Assembly (NCBI GenBank): GCA_028673005.1
Contig: CM054116.1
Span: 26,637,840 to 26,701,839, forward strand
Direction of reading: 5' to 3'
From: Tanypteryx hageni
Taxonomy: Eukaryota; Arthropoda; Insecta; Odonata; Petaluridae
Length of the DNA stretch: 64,000 nt
Part shown: in pieces, positions 1 to 13,539 of the stretch
Numbering within the stretch: position 1 is the stretch's first letter
Layout: each line of letters opens with the position of its first letter
Notes under the pieces: model-generated
The model's input: only the letters and a program-made list of their open reading frames with translations
The model's database searches: none
What the model was told of the DNA's origin: nothing
Made by a program: the position numbers and the translations under genes

Positions 1-429
1 TTAAACAAGTCAATAATTGGTCAAGTTCCTTCTTCCCTTACATTCGATCTAAGAAAATCACCAGATCCATGAATGGTGGAGTACGTAGGCCCGATGGTAA
101 AATTATAATTGCAACGCACTTGTTTAAATAAAGACAACCAACTATTAATACAGAGTAAAATATCGCTATTTCGAAAAATCCGATCTCTTTGTATGGCTCT
201 CCTTCCGCGGAGAACGCAGAAAAACAAGAGACGCGCGATTTAATTTTTAAATTCCCGTCCGCAAACCAATCTTGGCGAATAAAGGAACGTCTGATGATCG
301 TATAATGACTCAGAACATTGAGCAATCCTTTAAAACTATCGAAGAGATCGAAAAACGTGCCAACCACAAGTACAATTGTCGGCAACCCACGTGATAACGA
401 GGCAGCATGCTCTATCGATATGTAGGACT
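1..429. other. No gene seen
   Basis: AT-rich to mixed sequence. Short open frames on both strands carry no recognisable domain. Confidence 0.5.
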
Positions 430-1130
430 TCCTAAATAGCCGCCGTCCCTCGATTGCTTCCGCGAAAATGAGCGCGCGCCTATGTATGTCCCAAGAGTTC
501 GCTTCTCAAGCCGTCCGCGGCACGCGATTGGAAGGGGAGGGGGAGAGCCGAACGAGCGGATGGAGGGGGGTGTGAGGAGTACGGAGGGGAGGGCAGGGAG
601 GCAATTAGATGTGCCCTCCCCCACCTTACTCCCGTGCAGATCCGAGGGACTTGGACCGCACCCTCGGCCGATTCTCACGGCCATCTGAGGAAGCGAGGGA
701 GGCGGCTTCGCCCACTTCCCGTCTAATCTATACACTCGTGAGTCTAAATAGAGAGGTCGCCGGCGCCCTTTTCCTAATTCCTCCTCCTTCTCCTCCTCCT
801 CATTCTCCTCCTCCTCATTCTTCTTCTCCTTGATCCGTGCTCTAATGCGTCAAGGCGTTGAAATCGCGCTCCCTTCGTTCGACTGCTCCCCGCGCCTCGT
901 CCCGCCATCCTTGGAAGAGGAATTCGCTGAGATCGACTCGCCCTTTTACACATCTCTGTTGCGTAACAATGGCTCATCGGTTCGTTTCGCAAAGCACCGC
1001 CACCTGTTGCATTATCCGAATCCTACTTTTTACAATCGCAGTGTCATTGTATTTCTAATCTTTTCTGTCCTTTTAACAGCGGTCCACCATCTGGCGACCA
1101 CCGACCAATTTTGTTCAAGTTAAATCTTCC
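430..1130. other. GC/CpG-rich island with G-rich and polypyrimidine tracts
   Basis: Local GC and CpG are high against AT-rich flanks. Around 530-605 there are several G-runs (GGGGAGGGCAGGGAGG type) that could form a G-quadruplex, and 780-832 is a CTCCTCCTCATT-like polypyrimidine repeat. Overlapping open frames on both strands are explained by the scarcity of stop codons. It could be a promoter or enhancer; no exon is recognised. Confidence 0.4.
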
Positions 1131-1571
1131 GCGCCATTAAAGGAGAAGAGGATTATATTCTAGCGACCGAGTTATGCTTCGGGAAATAAATACCGGATCA
1201 GCACTCTATAAAAAAATAAAAATAAAAACAAATCATTAGTACTTCGAATCATAAGTTTATTAAATGAAAGCTCACGAAAATACTCCGGTAACAGGAAGGT
1301 TCTGCCTTTTCCCGCTAAATAGATAATCGTCAGAACATTAACACGAGGATCCTAGAGCCTATCATAGGTGTGCGATATTCGGTGCCATCGCAACATAACA
1401 CATCCTAATGACTTCAAACTGAGATAATCAATTCGGACCTAGGATTTCAGCTCTATTACGACTCGTTTTCAAGAATCGTCCACCTCTTCTGAGAATTCTT
1501 ATATTATTAGCGGATAGTTTTTCTCCAAATGTAACCGTACCTGAATTGCAAGACCAACCAATAGTCTAGCT
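1131..1571. other. No gene seen
   Basis: Unremarkable sequence up to the MITE. The last 8 bases are that element's target-site duplicate. Confidence 0.5.
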
Positions 1572-2075
1572 CAGGGGTCTCAAACTCATGTCGGTGCGTG
1601 GGCTGCATGAAGGCCCTCCACCGAACCCGCGGGCCGCATTAATGCATCGTACCAATCTTGCGGGCCTCATACTATCCCAGTCCTCACCCCGTTTCATTTT
1701 CTTTGGACATTCACACTTCCCTTCCACAAGGAATAAATCGCCCCAACCCTTTGATATGGCCTTAAATCCATTCATTCCAAAATAGTAATAGATTCGGCGT
1801 CGAGGGTAAGGTTATTCGGACATGCAAGAAACACGCTTGCAGCGGGAAGAACACTTAGTACCCCACCTGTGCAGAATTTTTATAAATCTGAATAAGCAAT
1901 ATACTGCGTATATTTTAAAAGTGCTGATTTAAAATACTTCTGAAATTTCTTAGATTTACGTCAAATATATTATAAGAGTTTTGGCTGTCTACCGTAAACT
2001 AGCTTACTTCGCGGGCAGCAGAAATGCACCACGGGGGCCGCATGCGGCCCGCGGGCCTCGAGTTTGAGTCCCCTG
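1572..2075. mobile_element. hAT-type MITE with perfect 8-bp target duplication
   Basis: 504 bp bounded by inverted ends CAGGGGTCTCAAACTC and GAGTTTGAGTCCCCTG, with GC-rich subterminal GGGCCGC/GCGGCCC blocks. GTCTAGCT occurs on both sides (1564-1571 and 2076-2083), the 8-bp duplication expected of hAT. The interior has no coding capacity, so it is non-autonomous. Confidence 0.92.
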
Positions 2076-2083
2076 GTCTAGCT

Positions 2084-5000
2084 GAAGAAAAAGTAAAGTG
2101 ATCCGCGAGTACCACAGTAGGCATTGCTACAAACTCTGAGAATGAAAACAAGCATTTTTTGGGCTTCTTGTAATTTGCGACGACCGTGCAACTTCCGCAA
2201 GCGTCGTGATGCAACGACTGTGACATTCTATCGTTCGAACCGACAGAATAACATAGTTTAAGGCGGATACAGAGACTTCCCAATGCCGACGATGAGGTTG
2301 ACGGGCGACCCCTTCTCTGGCTTCACCACTGCATGTAACCATGTACAACTGCCCTTGTCAGGAGTTCACTACAGCGCGTTTTTCAAGATATAATTCCGGA
2401 CGCTAATTATTTCATCACGTTAGTATTTATATAATTTTGAAAGATTTGGAAGTTCTCAGCGTGTTAATCACTCTCTAAATTATTACACCATTCTCCACAC
2501 TCGTTCCCGAAGGATATTTAAAGCAATTGGACGCCGAATTTTTAAACTAATTGTAAGTTTTAAATATTTCTATTTAACTCTCCAACGAATAAACAACACT
2601 CGTTTGGTAAATTAAAAATAAAAATAAATCAGGTTAATCGACCAAACAGCTTGAAGACAGATTCTTACAAACTTGAAATGAAACGATGCGAACTCCATTT
2701 TTTAAAAAGTGAACAAATAGAATAAAATCCCTTTTAAAAGCCGGAGTAAGGAATTTGTTGGCCAAAGTACTATTTTATTAACTATGCATTACTAAATAAT
2801 TCACTGATGAGACCGTTACTACGTGGAACTCCATAATAAGAAAACAATACATATATGTACTTAACATTTACATGCCAACCGATATTTTACAAAAACATTA
2901 TAACCTAGCGCGGAAGCGGATACGTTTGGTCAAAATTACAAATTAGCAACTTTCTACAAGAATTTACAATTGGGCTATGATTTTGCTTTCGATTTCCGCA
3001 TAAAATGTATTTTACGTCTCTTCCGCATGCACAAGACGACATATTTTACGAAAGAAACTCTGCAACGGCAGCCGTGATAGCCAATCCGCTACGTTGCTCC
3101 CGAATTTAAATTGTAAAAATAATAATCGAATCGTGTATATATTTTTATTTTTCGCTTGTACTTTTCTCGGATCACTTATTTTCGTGCTCTATAGGCACAA
3201 AGCTTATACAAGCCATGATGCAGATTTTCATTGGATTTGAACAGCGAAGGCGGTTTTATATTTGTCCTTTCAATCCTCGAAGTATTTATGCCACGGCTTA
3301 TGGCTGCAATGCGGCTAATGTCGACATCAGTCGGGTGGAACCCGCATACGTAAAAAATACGATTCTTATTACGCAGTGACACCAATAAAAGAAACTTGGA
3401 TACAGGGATTGGGTACTTTTAACAATTTCAGTTCAAATTTAGGAGGTTTTTTATATTTTTCACAAGGTTTCAGTGAATAACTTGCTTTCAACATTAGTTT
3501 TGTAGATAAGTCGCATAATTTGGCTAAGTTGAGACCAAGAACGTCGAATTTTACGTGGCACTACGGCACTAATTCGCGCGTTTTAAGGAAAAGAAGCAAC
3601 ATAGAGATCTATCAAATAATTTGCAGCTCTCGTTTGACATTGGGCGCGGTCCAACGAGTATGTGGGCGGATCTTCCGAATCGAGACGCGAGCAAAAAAAA
3701 ACAATTAGGTCTTTGAGATAAATTATTCCAATATTTTGGCTGATTCTCAACGGATAAAAAATAGTTCTACTAAAATTAACTTTAATATTTTGGCTGTAAC
3801 TTTGTCGGAGCATCAACTTCGTATCTTAATTTCAGTTGATGTAAAAATGATAATTATAAAATTTCTTGTTCTGACAATCGCGTACTTCTCTTGGGAAAGG
3901 TAGACGCGCATGAATTCGAAACCGCGCTCTTCGAACGAAAATAAGTAAACAATATCACTATCAGCAATGCACTTGGGAAATATAAATGGCGTTTATGTTT
4001 GTGTCTTTCATAATCATAGAAACCTAGTTCATACAAAAAAATGTTAAAAAATTATTCGTCTCTCGATATCACATCCAACGGAACGAGTTTTTGTAACGCC
4101 TCCAGCCAATAATTCCCAACAGTTAGAAAAGAGTTGGTAGCGTGGTCATATCGCGTCGCTTCGTTCCTACAACCGCCCCTTATCCCCTATAGACTTGCGT
4201 AAACACGTAACACTTAAAGGGCCAGATAATGGAACCATCACAGGTGGGCGGAATGGAGAGCGCTCGAAGATCTCCCGCGGTATCGTCGCCGTCACATCTC
4301 CCTCTTCACAGGATGAAAAGGCCAAAGGAATACGACCAGCCGGATGAAATGAATAGTCTACTAAACTAGGAGAGCTGAGAGTTTAGCGTGGACACGCTTA
4401 AGTCAGATCCGATGCTGTTCATAGGCAAACGCAGCCGGGGCAACCCATTTTAAGCAGCATAAAACGATAAGTATTAATTAATATTATTTCTGGAGAGTGG
4501 TAAAACGATGACGTAAATATGGCGCCTTTTTCATTCTCACGCTTTCCCCGAGTTTTTCTATATTCGAAAAGGATTTTCGGGAGGAATAGCAGTTTATTAA
4601 CGCGCACGCTAATTCACGCTATTTAGGAACATTCCGAAATCTTCGCGCGCAGCGTCGCTGCATAATCGAAAAAGAAACCTTTTAATTGATAGAAAACGAT
4701 TTTTAATAAATATTTGACAACGGCGAAATTTGATTGTCGCTTCGTATCGCGTGGCTCTGCCGTCAATTGCCGAATGAGAACAGACGAATACGCATAAGGA
4801 ATAGTAACTGCAGCGACCTGCACAATATATTATAAACGCAGCCTGCTTCGAAAAAGCGTAGAGAAAAAATTCCACCGGGCGTGAAGAGATGCGATCGTGA
4901 TCCGACCGTGTCCAATCCACCAGTCACGAATTCTACACGCTACGGAGTCCTCGACTCCGGTCCATTCCGTCCGATCCGCTGACCACCGAACGTATTGTTA

Positions 5001-6153
5001 ATTTTTTCCGGGCGGTATGGACGAAATGCAGGGTGGCACCATCCTGTTGCAACTACATGCCTTCGACGTGTGGCCAGTGGCATTCATTCGCGAAAAGGCT
5101 GAATCTGCACCAAGTCTTTGCCCATTCGTCTCTCGACGACCAAACCATACAGCCTAAATGACCTAGCATTGCCCTCTCAAAATCGATGTCCCTTCATATA
5201 CACACACAGCAAGGGTTTTCTGACGCGTGCCGCGCATTCTGAATGGCCATGCACTCGTCCGACGTGAACCTTTCGTTCATTTAGAACATTTCAGGGAACT
5301 GTATCGCTTCCGTTAATTCTTGTTCGAGGACTGAGTTTTTCTATCAAACGATGCGATACTCCGCCCAAGACATAAATTGCACTGCGGCCATTGTTACGAC
5401 TGACAAAGACGTCATCAGGACCCTAAACGATGACCTTTTTATTATTAATCTTCCTATTAAGTGTGATATTATTCTCGCGTGAGATATCTAACGAACTATA
5501 ATTAAAATTCGCTCCAAAATATTTTCTATTGCTACTGGATGACATCTAATTACAGGGGAGATTATATCTCTGATTTAATTCCTCTATAACGAAAGGGAAG
5601 AAAGGAAAAGTGGAACGGACAAACTCGATGGGTTTAACCCTTCCCCCACCCCCGCTCCGCTGATTTCCGTGCCTTTTTAAAATGAATATTGAACGACCGC
5701 CTCCATGGAGGCTCTTAGCCAGTCCACCCGCAGCACGCCGCCTCGACTGATTGATTAATGGGAGCAAATGGCCGCCGATAACTGGACGCAGCCGCACTAA
5801 CGAAGTGAGGATGACAAGAGACACCGGAAACGCAAATTGCCACCTTTCGGAACCAAATGAGAGGCTGTCGACTTGAGATGGCGCGGTCGCTTCCAGACGG
5901 ATGGAGAGAAGAGCAACGCCGTTCGAATGGGAGTATGTGAATTCAAGATAAACGGAAGAACTCGGTTGGTACGAAAACGGTATTTTAGCAATGTCTGTCT
6001 GATCACGATACAAATAACATGCTCTAGGACACGGCGTTCCTCTAAGAAAAAACACATAAATTGTTTAATTCAGCTTTAAATTTATGGAACGCATAAGTTC
6101 TAACAGATTTTTTATATCTTCTATTAATTAACCCGTATAGCACGACATCGTTA
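2084..6153. other. No gene seen; GC-richer patches at 4.13-5.35 and 5.62-5.9 kb
   Basis: About 4 kb with no recognisable coding exon. 4130-5350 and 5620-5900 are richer in CpG and GC than their surroundings and carry overlapping open frames on both strands without domain similarity. They may be regulatory DNA or an unrecognised non-coding exon. Confidence 0.4.
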
Positions 6154-6158
6154 CAACG

Positions 6159-6198
6159 CACAGTGTGGCAAATCAAGGGTCACAAGTGGACAAAAACA
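6159..6198 (+). repeat. Left Transib end resembling a recombination signal sequence
   Basis: Heptamer CACAGTG at 6159-6165, a 24-nt spacer (6166-6189), then ACAAAAACA at 6190-6198, one mismatch from the vertebrate nonamer. Transib ends are known to resemble 23-type V(D)J signals. Confidence 0.7.
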
Positions 6199-6539
6199 AA
6201 AGCACATGGAAAATGTATGTTTGCCCCTGACAGGAGATATTAACGGGCTAGTAGGTTCACAATAATGTAGGTAAATGAAACTGCCATTAGTTAAACCATC
6301 TTCCATAGCATTATTATTATTTTATCAAACAGATATTGAATATTATTCACTATCAGTGCTATCAGAAGACAAAGTACCATAATGGATTTCTCCTCTATGA
6401 GAAATAGCTAATAAAGATGAAACTTCATGAGAGATTTTTCCTTTCTTTCGATGGTTATTGTGGTTCATGCTCGAAATTAAGGGGTCAGGTGTCAGTAGCA
6501 ACACATTCAATAAATCTTCGTCAGTATTTACCCTAGATG

Positions 6540-8378
6540 ACTTCCGTGTAAATCCATCCCTAATCTTTTAAAAATATTTTTTCCTGGCTTCCTGTGCCTT
6601 CAAGGAAAGCTATCCTACAGGTAATATAGCTGCTTGGATTACTGATGAGCCATGGATCAATATTTTATGGTCAGAAGTTGGCATTGGGTACCAGGAGTAT
6701 AATTCAGCGTATATTTTGGCCGTTTCAGTGGCATAATTGTCAAATGATTTGGGATTAATTTCAAATCCTGAGGACGACGCGTTTAATATAACTGAAAATC
6801 GGCAAATCAGACTTGCATCAACTCCTGTGATTGATGCCGAGGCAGTCGGATTACCGACAGATGTCCGGGCTGTGTTTCCATCATTGCTTGTCCCTGATCC
6901 CCCAGGTTTTGGCTGATCAACGAGCAATCCAAGCTCGGAGCAAATTTATCTACAATAATTTGCTTCCTTGAAGCCACTCTCAACTTGTCCTCGTGGTTCC
7001 TGCTTGCCATTTTTTTATATCTACTCGGTACAATATGTGTATGCAGCATTTAAAAAATCTGATATATTAGATATATTATAGATATATTAGATAAACCGAA
7101 GCGGAAAGTGCTAGCATCAATTTGTTTCTATAATACTTTTTCCAGCTTATTCATTTCTTTGGGACTTGCCCCGCATATGTAACATGCTTGAGCTGATTTT
7201 GTAGACGTAATTGCATTGCAAATTTTTCCGTCAACCATTGTCATTATAAGCTGACAATTAAATTCTAAATTCTAATCATTTATAGGAAATTTATAAGGCA
7301 CTAAGTCTTTTATTTGATTTTCCATACGTTCGATCTCTTCCTTTGCGAGCTTCAATGTTTACTTTTGGAATAAGAATTTTATCGATCGACAAAATCGTGA
7401 AGAAGAAGGTATTTTGCCATAAAATACATTTTTTGTTGTCTATATTCTGGAAGAGCTGTAGCGGCACAAAACATACTATAAAAATAACCGAGTCACTCTG
7501 TTTTTCTCCGGTCATCCTTTGCTTATACTGACTTTCTCCGCTACTGCCATCACGCCCCCATTTGAAAATGAGTTTCAAAGAATTTAAATTCGATAGCATA
7601 CTCTCTAATACTGGCATCTGATTCTTAATAATACGACAAGCCGTTTGGTCTAGAATATTCTGCAATTTTATTTCAGCTGATGTATCTGAAATTTATTTAT
7701 TTATATTTTTTGAGGATAGCACGTTTTATTTACCTTTTGAATTGCTTTGTAAGAAGGATATATCTTAAAATTCTTTTCAATTGCCTCACGCCTTATTAAA
7801 TTGTATTGATGTCTCGTTAATTTTGCGGACACGATAAGAGACAAGGCTTCTAGACCGGTATATGCGCGTGGTTTCGATTGCTCACAAATGAATGACATAT
7901 AAACCTTTTTTATTTTCTTCGCTCTACGTGGGGTTGTGTCTGTTGCCTCCTATATAATTTCTGCTGCTGATCGTTTTCCAGAAGCTCGAAGACTCGACCT
8001 CGCGGCAAACGCAAGTTCTTCTGCTGTGTGCGATTTTAAGAGAAATTCTCCCACAGTATTTAAGAGTTCATTCGGAATGTTTAATTAATTTTTTAACCAG
8101 TTAGTGTTCAATTTTCTAAAAATATGGACTCCTCTTCTGCATTTTTCCCACCTACATCTAACTCTTGATAAAAAGTTATATATCACGTTTTTCAGTAATT
8201 CCCTCACACGAGATGACGTAGGATTAACACCTAAAACATCACACACAAACTTCATTAATGCGACATGCAATGCAGTCAGCTGGGAGCAATTTGTTTTCTT
8301 CTCGAGCCACACTTCAAACGTGCTCATTCGTGATACGGCTCGTTGTTCCCGAGAAAGAAATTTAAACATGAGCATGTA
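6540..8378 (-). pseudogene. Transib transposase pseudogene
   Basis: Relic frames on the minus strand, N to C: 8375-8085 (basic N-terminal part with FEVWLEKKTNCSQLTALHVA), 8080-7701 (TAEELAFAARSSLRASGKR, an in-frame TAG, then KKIKKVYMSFICEQ), 7665-7480 (KLIFKWGRDGSSGESQYKQR, whose Asp is the likely first catalytic acid), about 7260-7130 (VDGKICNAIT and CYICGASPKEMN, a zinc-knuckle-like CxxC), then 7049-6540 (GSGTSNDGNTARTSVGNP, ITGVDASLICRF, HKILIHGSSVIQAAILPVG, a stop, then LKAQEARKKYF, whose Glu is the likely last catalytic acid). Several frameshifts and stops make it inactive. Block order follows the Transib/RAG1 core as known for the family; which acids are catalytic is inference. Confidence 0.8.
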
Positions 8379-8872
8379 GGAGCAGCTACTTTCTTTTAAA
8401 AAATAAAGTCAATTAGTTGCTCTTCACAGCCATATGTGCGATTACACTGAACTCGACTAAACTAGTTATTATGTCTCTAAGAGATTAAAATATTCCATTA
8501 TTTTTTTGCAAATAGATGCTTCTCGCTTTAGTGCCTGCATAAAACAAACAGAGACAAAAAAAAACAAAAAATACAGACCTTGAGATATACTCTCCATAAT
8601 ATTTTCACAACACAAAAGCTTCTGCACAACAAAAACAACTACACGCTCTGGGAGTTAAAACGCGACTGACACGCTGGTGATTTGTACGTCTCGACAAGAC
8701 AATGTTCGCGCGCGCGTCCTGTCTAAACGCGCTGACAAAAGATAGCATTGTCTTTTGTTTATGACATTCCATTACCTCGTCAATAAAAACTATCACCTTT
8801 TCCGAGGAACGACGAATATGTTTTCAACATTAATGTCCACATACCCTCTGAATTCGACCCCACTTTGCAACG

Positions 8873-11800
8873 ACATGAACTTATCGATCCCTTGAATGCT
8901 GTCATCACTGATTCTAGGATATTATGATCGTAATCAAACTAAATTAATAAAATGGAGTTATAAACTGTCCTTTGTATCGAAGGCTATGACACTCATTCCA
9001 CGGGCAAGCACAACTTCCTAGATACAAGTAGTAAAGGTGCGTCGATCATAAAGCATTCACTACACCCAAATAAAGAACGCCTGTAAGTATAAGTAAACAA
9101 GTGAGGGAAGTAACGCAGAGCAAATTAAATAAGACGCTTTTTTTCGCCGACGGCTATTTTTCCATTGGAGTGAAGAATCGCAGATGCGATGTACATATTG
9201 TTAGTTGCCTAAATTTGTAGAAGCATGTACCTTTTAGCGATTTTTTCCGATTACTCCCCAGCAGCTGATCATAGATCCGCCAAATTTATAACTTATGTAA
9301 CCCTAATGTAGAACTATCTATCCTAGAATTGTGGCGTTTTTAACTTATGTCATTTTTGAGTTATTTTTTAAAAGACAGACAGACGAATAAACCGAATACA
9401 TAAGCGATTTTTTTTAGAAAGCGCTAAAAATTAAAGAAACCAACCTTTATATGCACTTAAAAGTACAAAAATACATACAATTTACATAATTGAACGTTTC
9501 AGAAAGTAACTGAAGTTGTGGGAACACAAATTTGAGTGAAAAGGAAATATTAATGAAGATTTATTTTTTAAACATTACGCCAGACAACGTTTTTGCTCCC
9601 AAAACAATTTTCTCTTTCTGGAATATTCAATTATGTAAATTTTAGATTTATTTTTTACTTTTTAGTACATATAAAACGTGATTTCATTCTTAAATAAGTT
9701 TTTATAAATTTAATTTTTCTGTTTAATCAAAGATTTAACAAGATACTCCGCTTTCGCAGAAATTTTCCTCAGAGACTTTAAAAAATACCGCAATTTTAAT
9801 CTCTATATCAAACTTCATTGACACAATATCAACGAAACACTGAATATTTGTTTATTTTTGTTACCATCGTATTATTTATCGCAAGCAAGGTATTGTTTAA
9901 ATTTCAAAACAGCGTCAACATTTCGTGAATATGTCGCTAGATGCGACGTGAAGTTATTATCCAAATCAATCGCACCCAATTACACGAATGCAAATCGCCT
10001 TGGCAATGAAAGATTTTCACGGAAGAATACGTCAAATGTTCGCGTTAAAAACTAATTTGTTGATCGTAAAAGAATGAAACTTTTTTGAGTTATAAGCTAT
10101 TTTATCATTATTACATTTAACTCATAACTTGAGTTATTTTGTATACGGCTAGCTGGACGGATAAACCGAATACATAAGCGATTTCATTTCGAAAAAAGTG
10201 TTAAAAGCGCTATAAATGGAAAGGCGTTTAGGGAAAATGAGGTCGATAGAGGTCACCCAAGTCGAAAATGCGGTATGCAGAGAGTGATTCAACAGCAATA
10301 CGGAGAGTAAGTCAAATAATTACTGCTTAAAAAAACTTAGATAACATAAATCAGAAATAATATTTTCTTTCCTCGGCTCATACGAAAACATTAGTTTTCA
10401 ACGTCGCTCGGTAAAAAGAAGTTAAAATTCTTGGCTATTAGATATGCTTCCAATACAGTCATACGAAATTCTGGCTATTAATTTCAAATTTTTATATAAA
10501 TTTCATTTTATTACTGCGATCAGTGATATAAGTCGAGGCACACATATCTTTTACACCAACAAGTTCGAATATTAACTAGTTTTCGCAAAGCTTCTTCATT
10601 TTCCTTTGATTTTTGAGTGACTTGAGTGTTCCTCGCGACGCTATTAATGTCGGACACATTGAGCAAAAGAGTTCTTTATTATTAAAGTACAGACTTATCG
10701 AATATAGATTTACAAAAATATAAATCTTTTGAATTAACAGATTTTCCGCAATGTGAATTCCTGCTGGCATACATTTTATGGATAAACAGTTTCAGTGTGG
10801 ATTTAATCAGCTATTTGCTATCGTGGCGTTTCATAGACATTTTTTATATCCTCTACCGACAGGATTAGGCGATCTAATCGAATTTGCCATATAATACACG
10901 ATGCAATGGCGTCTATCGGGCATTTAGAAGTATTCCTAACGAATAAAACAGTTGGATAAGGTTCTTTAAAGATAATGGTCATCACTATAAAGAATTAAAT
11001 TTTAATCGCTAAAAGGCTCATTACCAGAGAGAAATAGTAATAGAATGAACTTTTAGTATGCAAAAATTAAGTAATTTTTAGAAGAACGGGAAACCTATTT
11101 AACTTCCACACAAATAAATTTATTTCACGACCGGTTTCGATGAAAAATTACATTGTTGTTCCTTTCTTCTAAATATGAACATCACTTACCACAAAGTCGA
11201 GACCAACTCCTTATATTCTATGAAGTTATATTTGTTGGGATCAAACAAAATTACATATTTATTACACATATTATTTTCAAACATAAAATGTTCTTTCTTT
11301 ACGTAATGGCCCCCTAAGTTATACGCAATTTCTAGGTAAGAGAAAAAATATGCAATCTAATTCCGCTGCAGGTTACACTTTCCACACATTAACATAGATC
11401 GATCTTGATCATGAATTCTTATATAAATACTTACGTTTCTTGCCATTTTATTCTTGAGGGAACTGCGTAGAATAACTCGATAAGTGCCAGGCGTAACTGC
11501 GATTTTTCTCTAAAGAAAAATAAAACGCTTAAGCGAAAATGGGCCGAAAAAAATAATTCAGTCAGTTCCTCCCTAAAGCATGGAACAGAATGCCACAAGC
11601 GGTTTGTTAGGCGCGCTACCTACGTCCGAGGTTCAAGGTCGTGTTTGGTCCATTGGCCATGCGTACGATGGTGTACTTGCTTCCATCTCTTGCTTTAAAG
11701 GAAAAACCCACAGTGATTGCAGGCAATAAGTATTTCCTCTTGCTCAAGCGCAATATCGATTAACGGGTATTGTGATTGAAATAAACGTGTCAATGTGGTG

Positions 11801-12189
11801 ATCGCCGTAATACATGATAACATGTATAATAATAAACAACGCGCAGCGAAAATACCGATGTCTTCCAAAACTTCCTGACCACGAAAAATGAACCATAGCG
11901 GGGGAATGGAATTTTAAAATCATGAAAAAAATGCTGCATGGATTGTCGAAGAAAATTGACGTGGAGTATGCATGTTTCAAAACGAAGGCCAACTCATTCT
12001 TAATCTTGCTCGTTCAAGAAGAGAAAAAGGGTAAAGCCTGAATGTTTTTGTGATGGCTAATGTGCATATCTTCTTGAAATAATTACTTGGAAGCTGCTAG
12101 ACCTGCTTTGAGTTTTGCAGAAAAGGATCGCATGTGACTGACACTACAATAACTTCTTCTTCTTCAGTCGTCTTTCATTTCTGACACGT
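8873..12189. other. No gene seen; one short dispersed repeat in two direct copies
   Basis: AT-rich. The segments at about 9340-9440 and 10120-10220 share the words ATAAACCGAATACATAAGCG and AAGCGCTA, so they are two direct copies of an unnamed repeat containing a CAGACAGACGAATAAA-like string. No coding exon is recognised. Confidence 0.5.
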
Positions 12190-12900
12190 TCAAAAAACAT
12201 GTCTGAAACGACTCCACCAGCCTTTCCTCCGCCGCTTCCTTCGTTTGATGTTAATTACAAATCCTCACATCGTCCAAGATCTCTATTCTTCCTCTTCTGC
12301 CTCCCATCTTCCTCTCGAGCGGATCTCTTAAGAAGAATTCTTTTTAGCACATGCCAGCCAGCTTTCCTTTTTTGTGTATAGTTTACCAGCTTCCGCTCTT
12401 TGTTTATTTGTAGTGCCTCTCCATTTCTTATTTTTCCTGTTCATTTTCTCCTCGAATTCATTCACTATATATATATATCCACATTCCAAAGCTTTCCCAA
12501 TATTTTACATCTCTCTTCATGAGAGTCCATTTTTCTGCTCCGAATGTAACACCTCATGAACCTTTTTCTCAATTCTCCGTTCGTGTTGCTGCTCGAAAGT
12601 TCTGTTAAAAGCTACTTTTGCAATACTTATTATAGCTCTTATTTCTTTTATACACTTTCCATCCAATGTCGGAATAATTCCCAAATACGTAGTGTGTGTA
12701 AGTATACTTTCGTCAACTTAAATATTCTTATTACTTATATCCCTTATCCATTGATATCCTCATATCATAAGATTTATCTCATTTATTTTTACTCCAAATT
12801 TACTTCCTGAGATTATCAACTTGTTTATCATTTTCTGTAATTGTTTTCCGCTTCTCGCGAGTATTACTTGCCCATCTGCAATAATTTAGGCATATGTAAA
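12190..12900 (-). mobile_element. LINE relic, C-terminal half of an RTE-like reverse transcriptase
   Basis: Minus-strand frames interrupted by stops still read IIADGQVILARSGKQLQKM (decayed YADD box region), then FGVKIN, YLGIIPTLDGKCIKEIR, IAKVAFNR and near the end KGKLAG followed by KMGGRRGRGR. This is the same order of blocks as in the intact element at 62.9-64 kb (YADD, YLGS, IRSRIAMAKAAF, WIGHILRR, GKRGRGR). The 5' half is missing. Confidence 0.72.
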
Positions 12901-13539
12901 AATGTATGAGTTATTAAAGTGGTGATCAGGACTAGTTTTGATAACTCATCTTCGTGCAATGAACTTTGCCAAAACCTTATCAATAATTGAGGGTATTATA
13001 TAAAACAAAATTACCAATTCTTTATTACGAGTTGAAAATTAGGTGAGAGAAGTTAACGCCAAATTTCCGCTGAATGTGTGCATTATTCCTTTGGTACTCG
13101 GTCACACATTCGACTCAATTCTTTGTAAATTACCAATATCCACAACTTCAAAAGGAGATATTTATATATTACATACACAACTAAAATAGAAATTAATTAA
13201 CTCGCACAAGGAAACAAAATTTTCTTTCAGCATTTCCATGAATTTGAAATAAACAGCAGTTGTGTTTAAATTCGCTTTCTGAATTTCCTGCAAGCGAGCC
13301 GTGTGAAAGACCATTTTATTTAATTCAGAGATTTATAAAATAAAACTAAAAAAGTAATCTCATGACGTAGTAAACAATTTACATTGATTTTCAATCACTT
13401 GGAAGTCGACAGCCTAACAACTCTCCGAAATCAACCCTAAGCATTGGGTGCGAAACAGTAACTACTTAACTAACAATCCCAATCGGCAATGCCTGCAAAA
13501 AAATACAAACTCATTTGACGTCCCGAGTGTAATAAGTCC
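12901..13539. other. No gene seen
   Basis: AT-rich DNA without recognisable coding or repeat structure. Confidence 0.5.

Larger units (their letters stand above)
6159..8867 (-). mobile_element. Transib element (RAG1-related superfamily), decayed, both ends present
   Basis: 2709 bp flanked by the 5-bp duplicate CAACG (6154-6158 and 8868-8872), the size typical of Transib. The left end reads CACAGTG inward and the right end CAAAGTG. Both ends carry GTGGACA at exactly positions 28-34 from the tip. Inside, a disrupted minus-strand transposase shows Transib-like blocks in the right order. The left end also shows a nonamer-like word after a 24-nt spacer. The nature rests on the combination of transposase blocks, 5-bp duplication and heptamer-like tips. 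A family search would be needed to name the subfamily. Confidence 0.82.

Noticed and set aside
412..735. Open frames of 68-107 codons on both strands in the GC-rich block
   Set aside because: Overlapping open frames in all phases follow from few AT-rich stop codons; no domain, no start context, no splice support.
5546..6055. 169-codon minus-strand frame
   Set aside because: No recognisable domain, overlaps other open frames, and shows no homologue pattern that I know.
8085..8375. Independent host gene on the minus strand
   Set aside because: It lies inside the Transib boundaries and continues into transposase blocks downstream.
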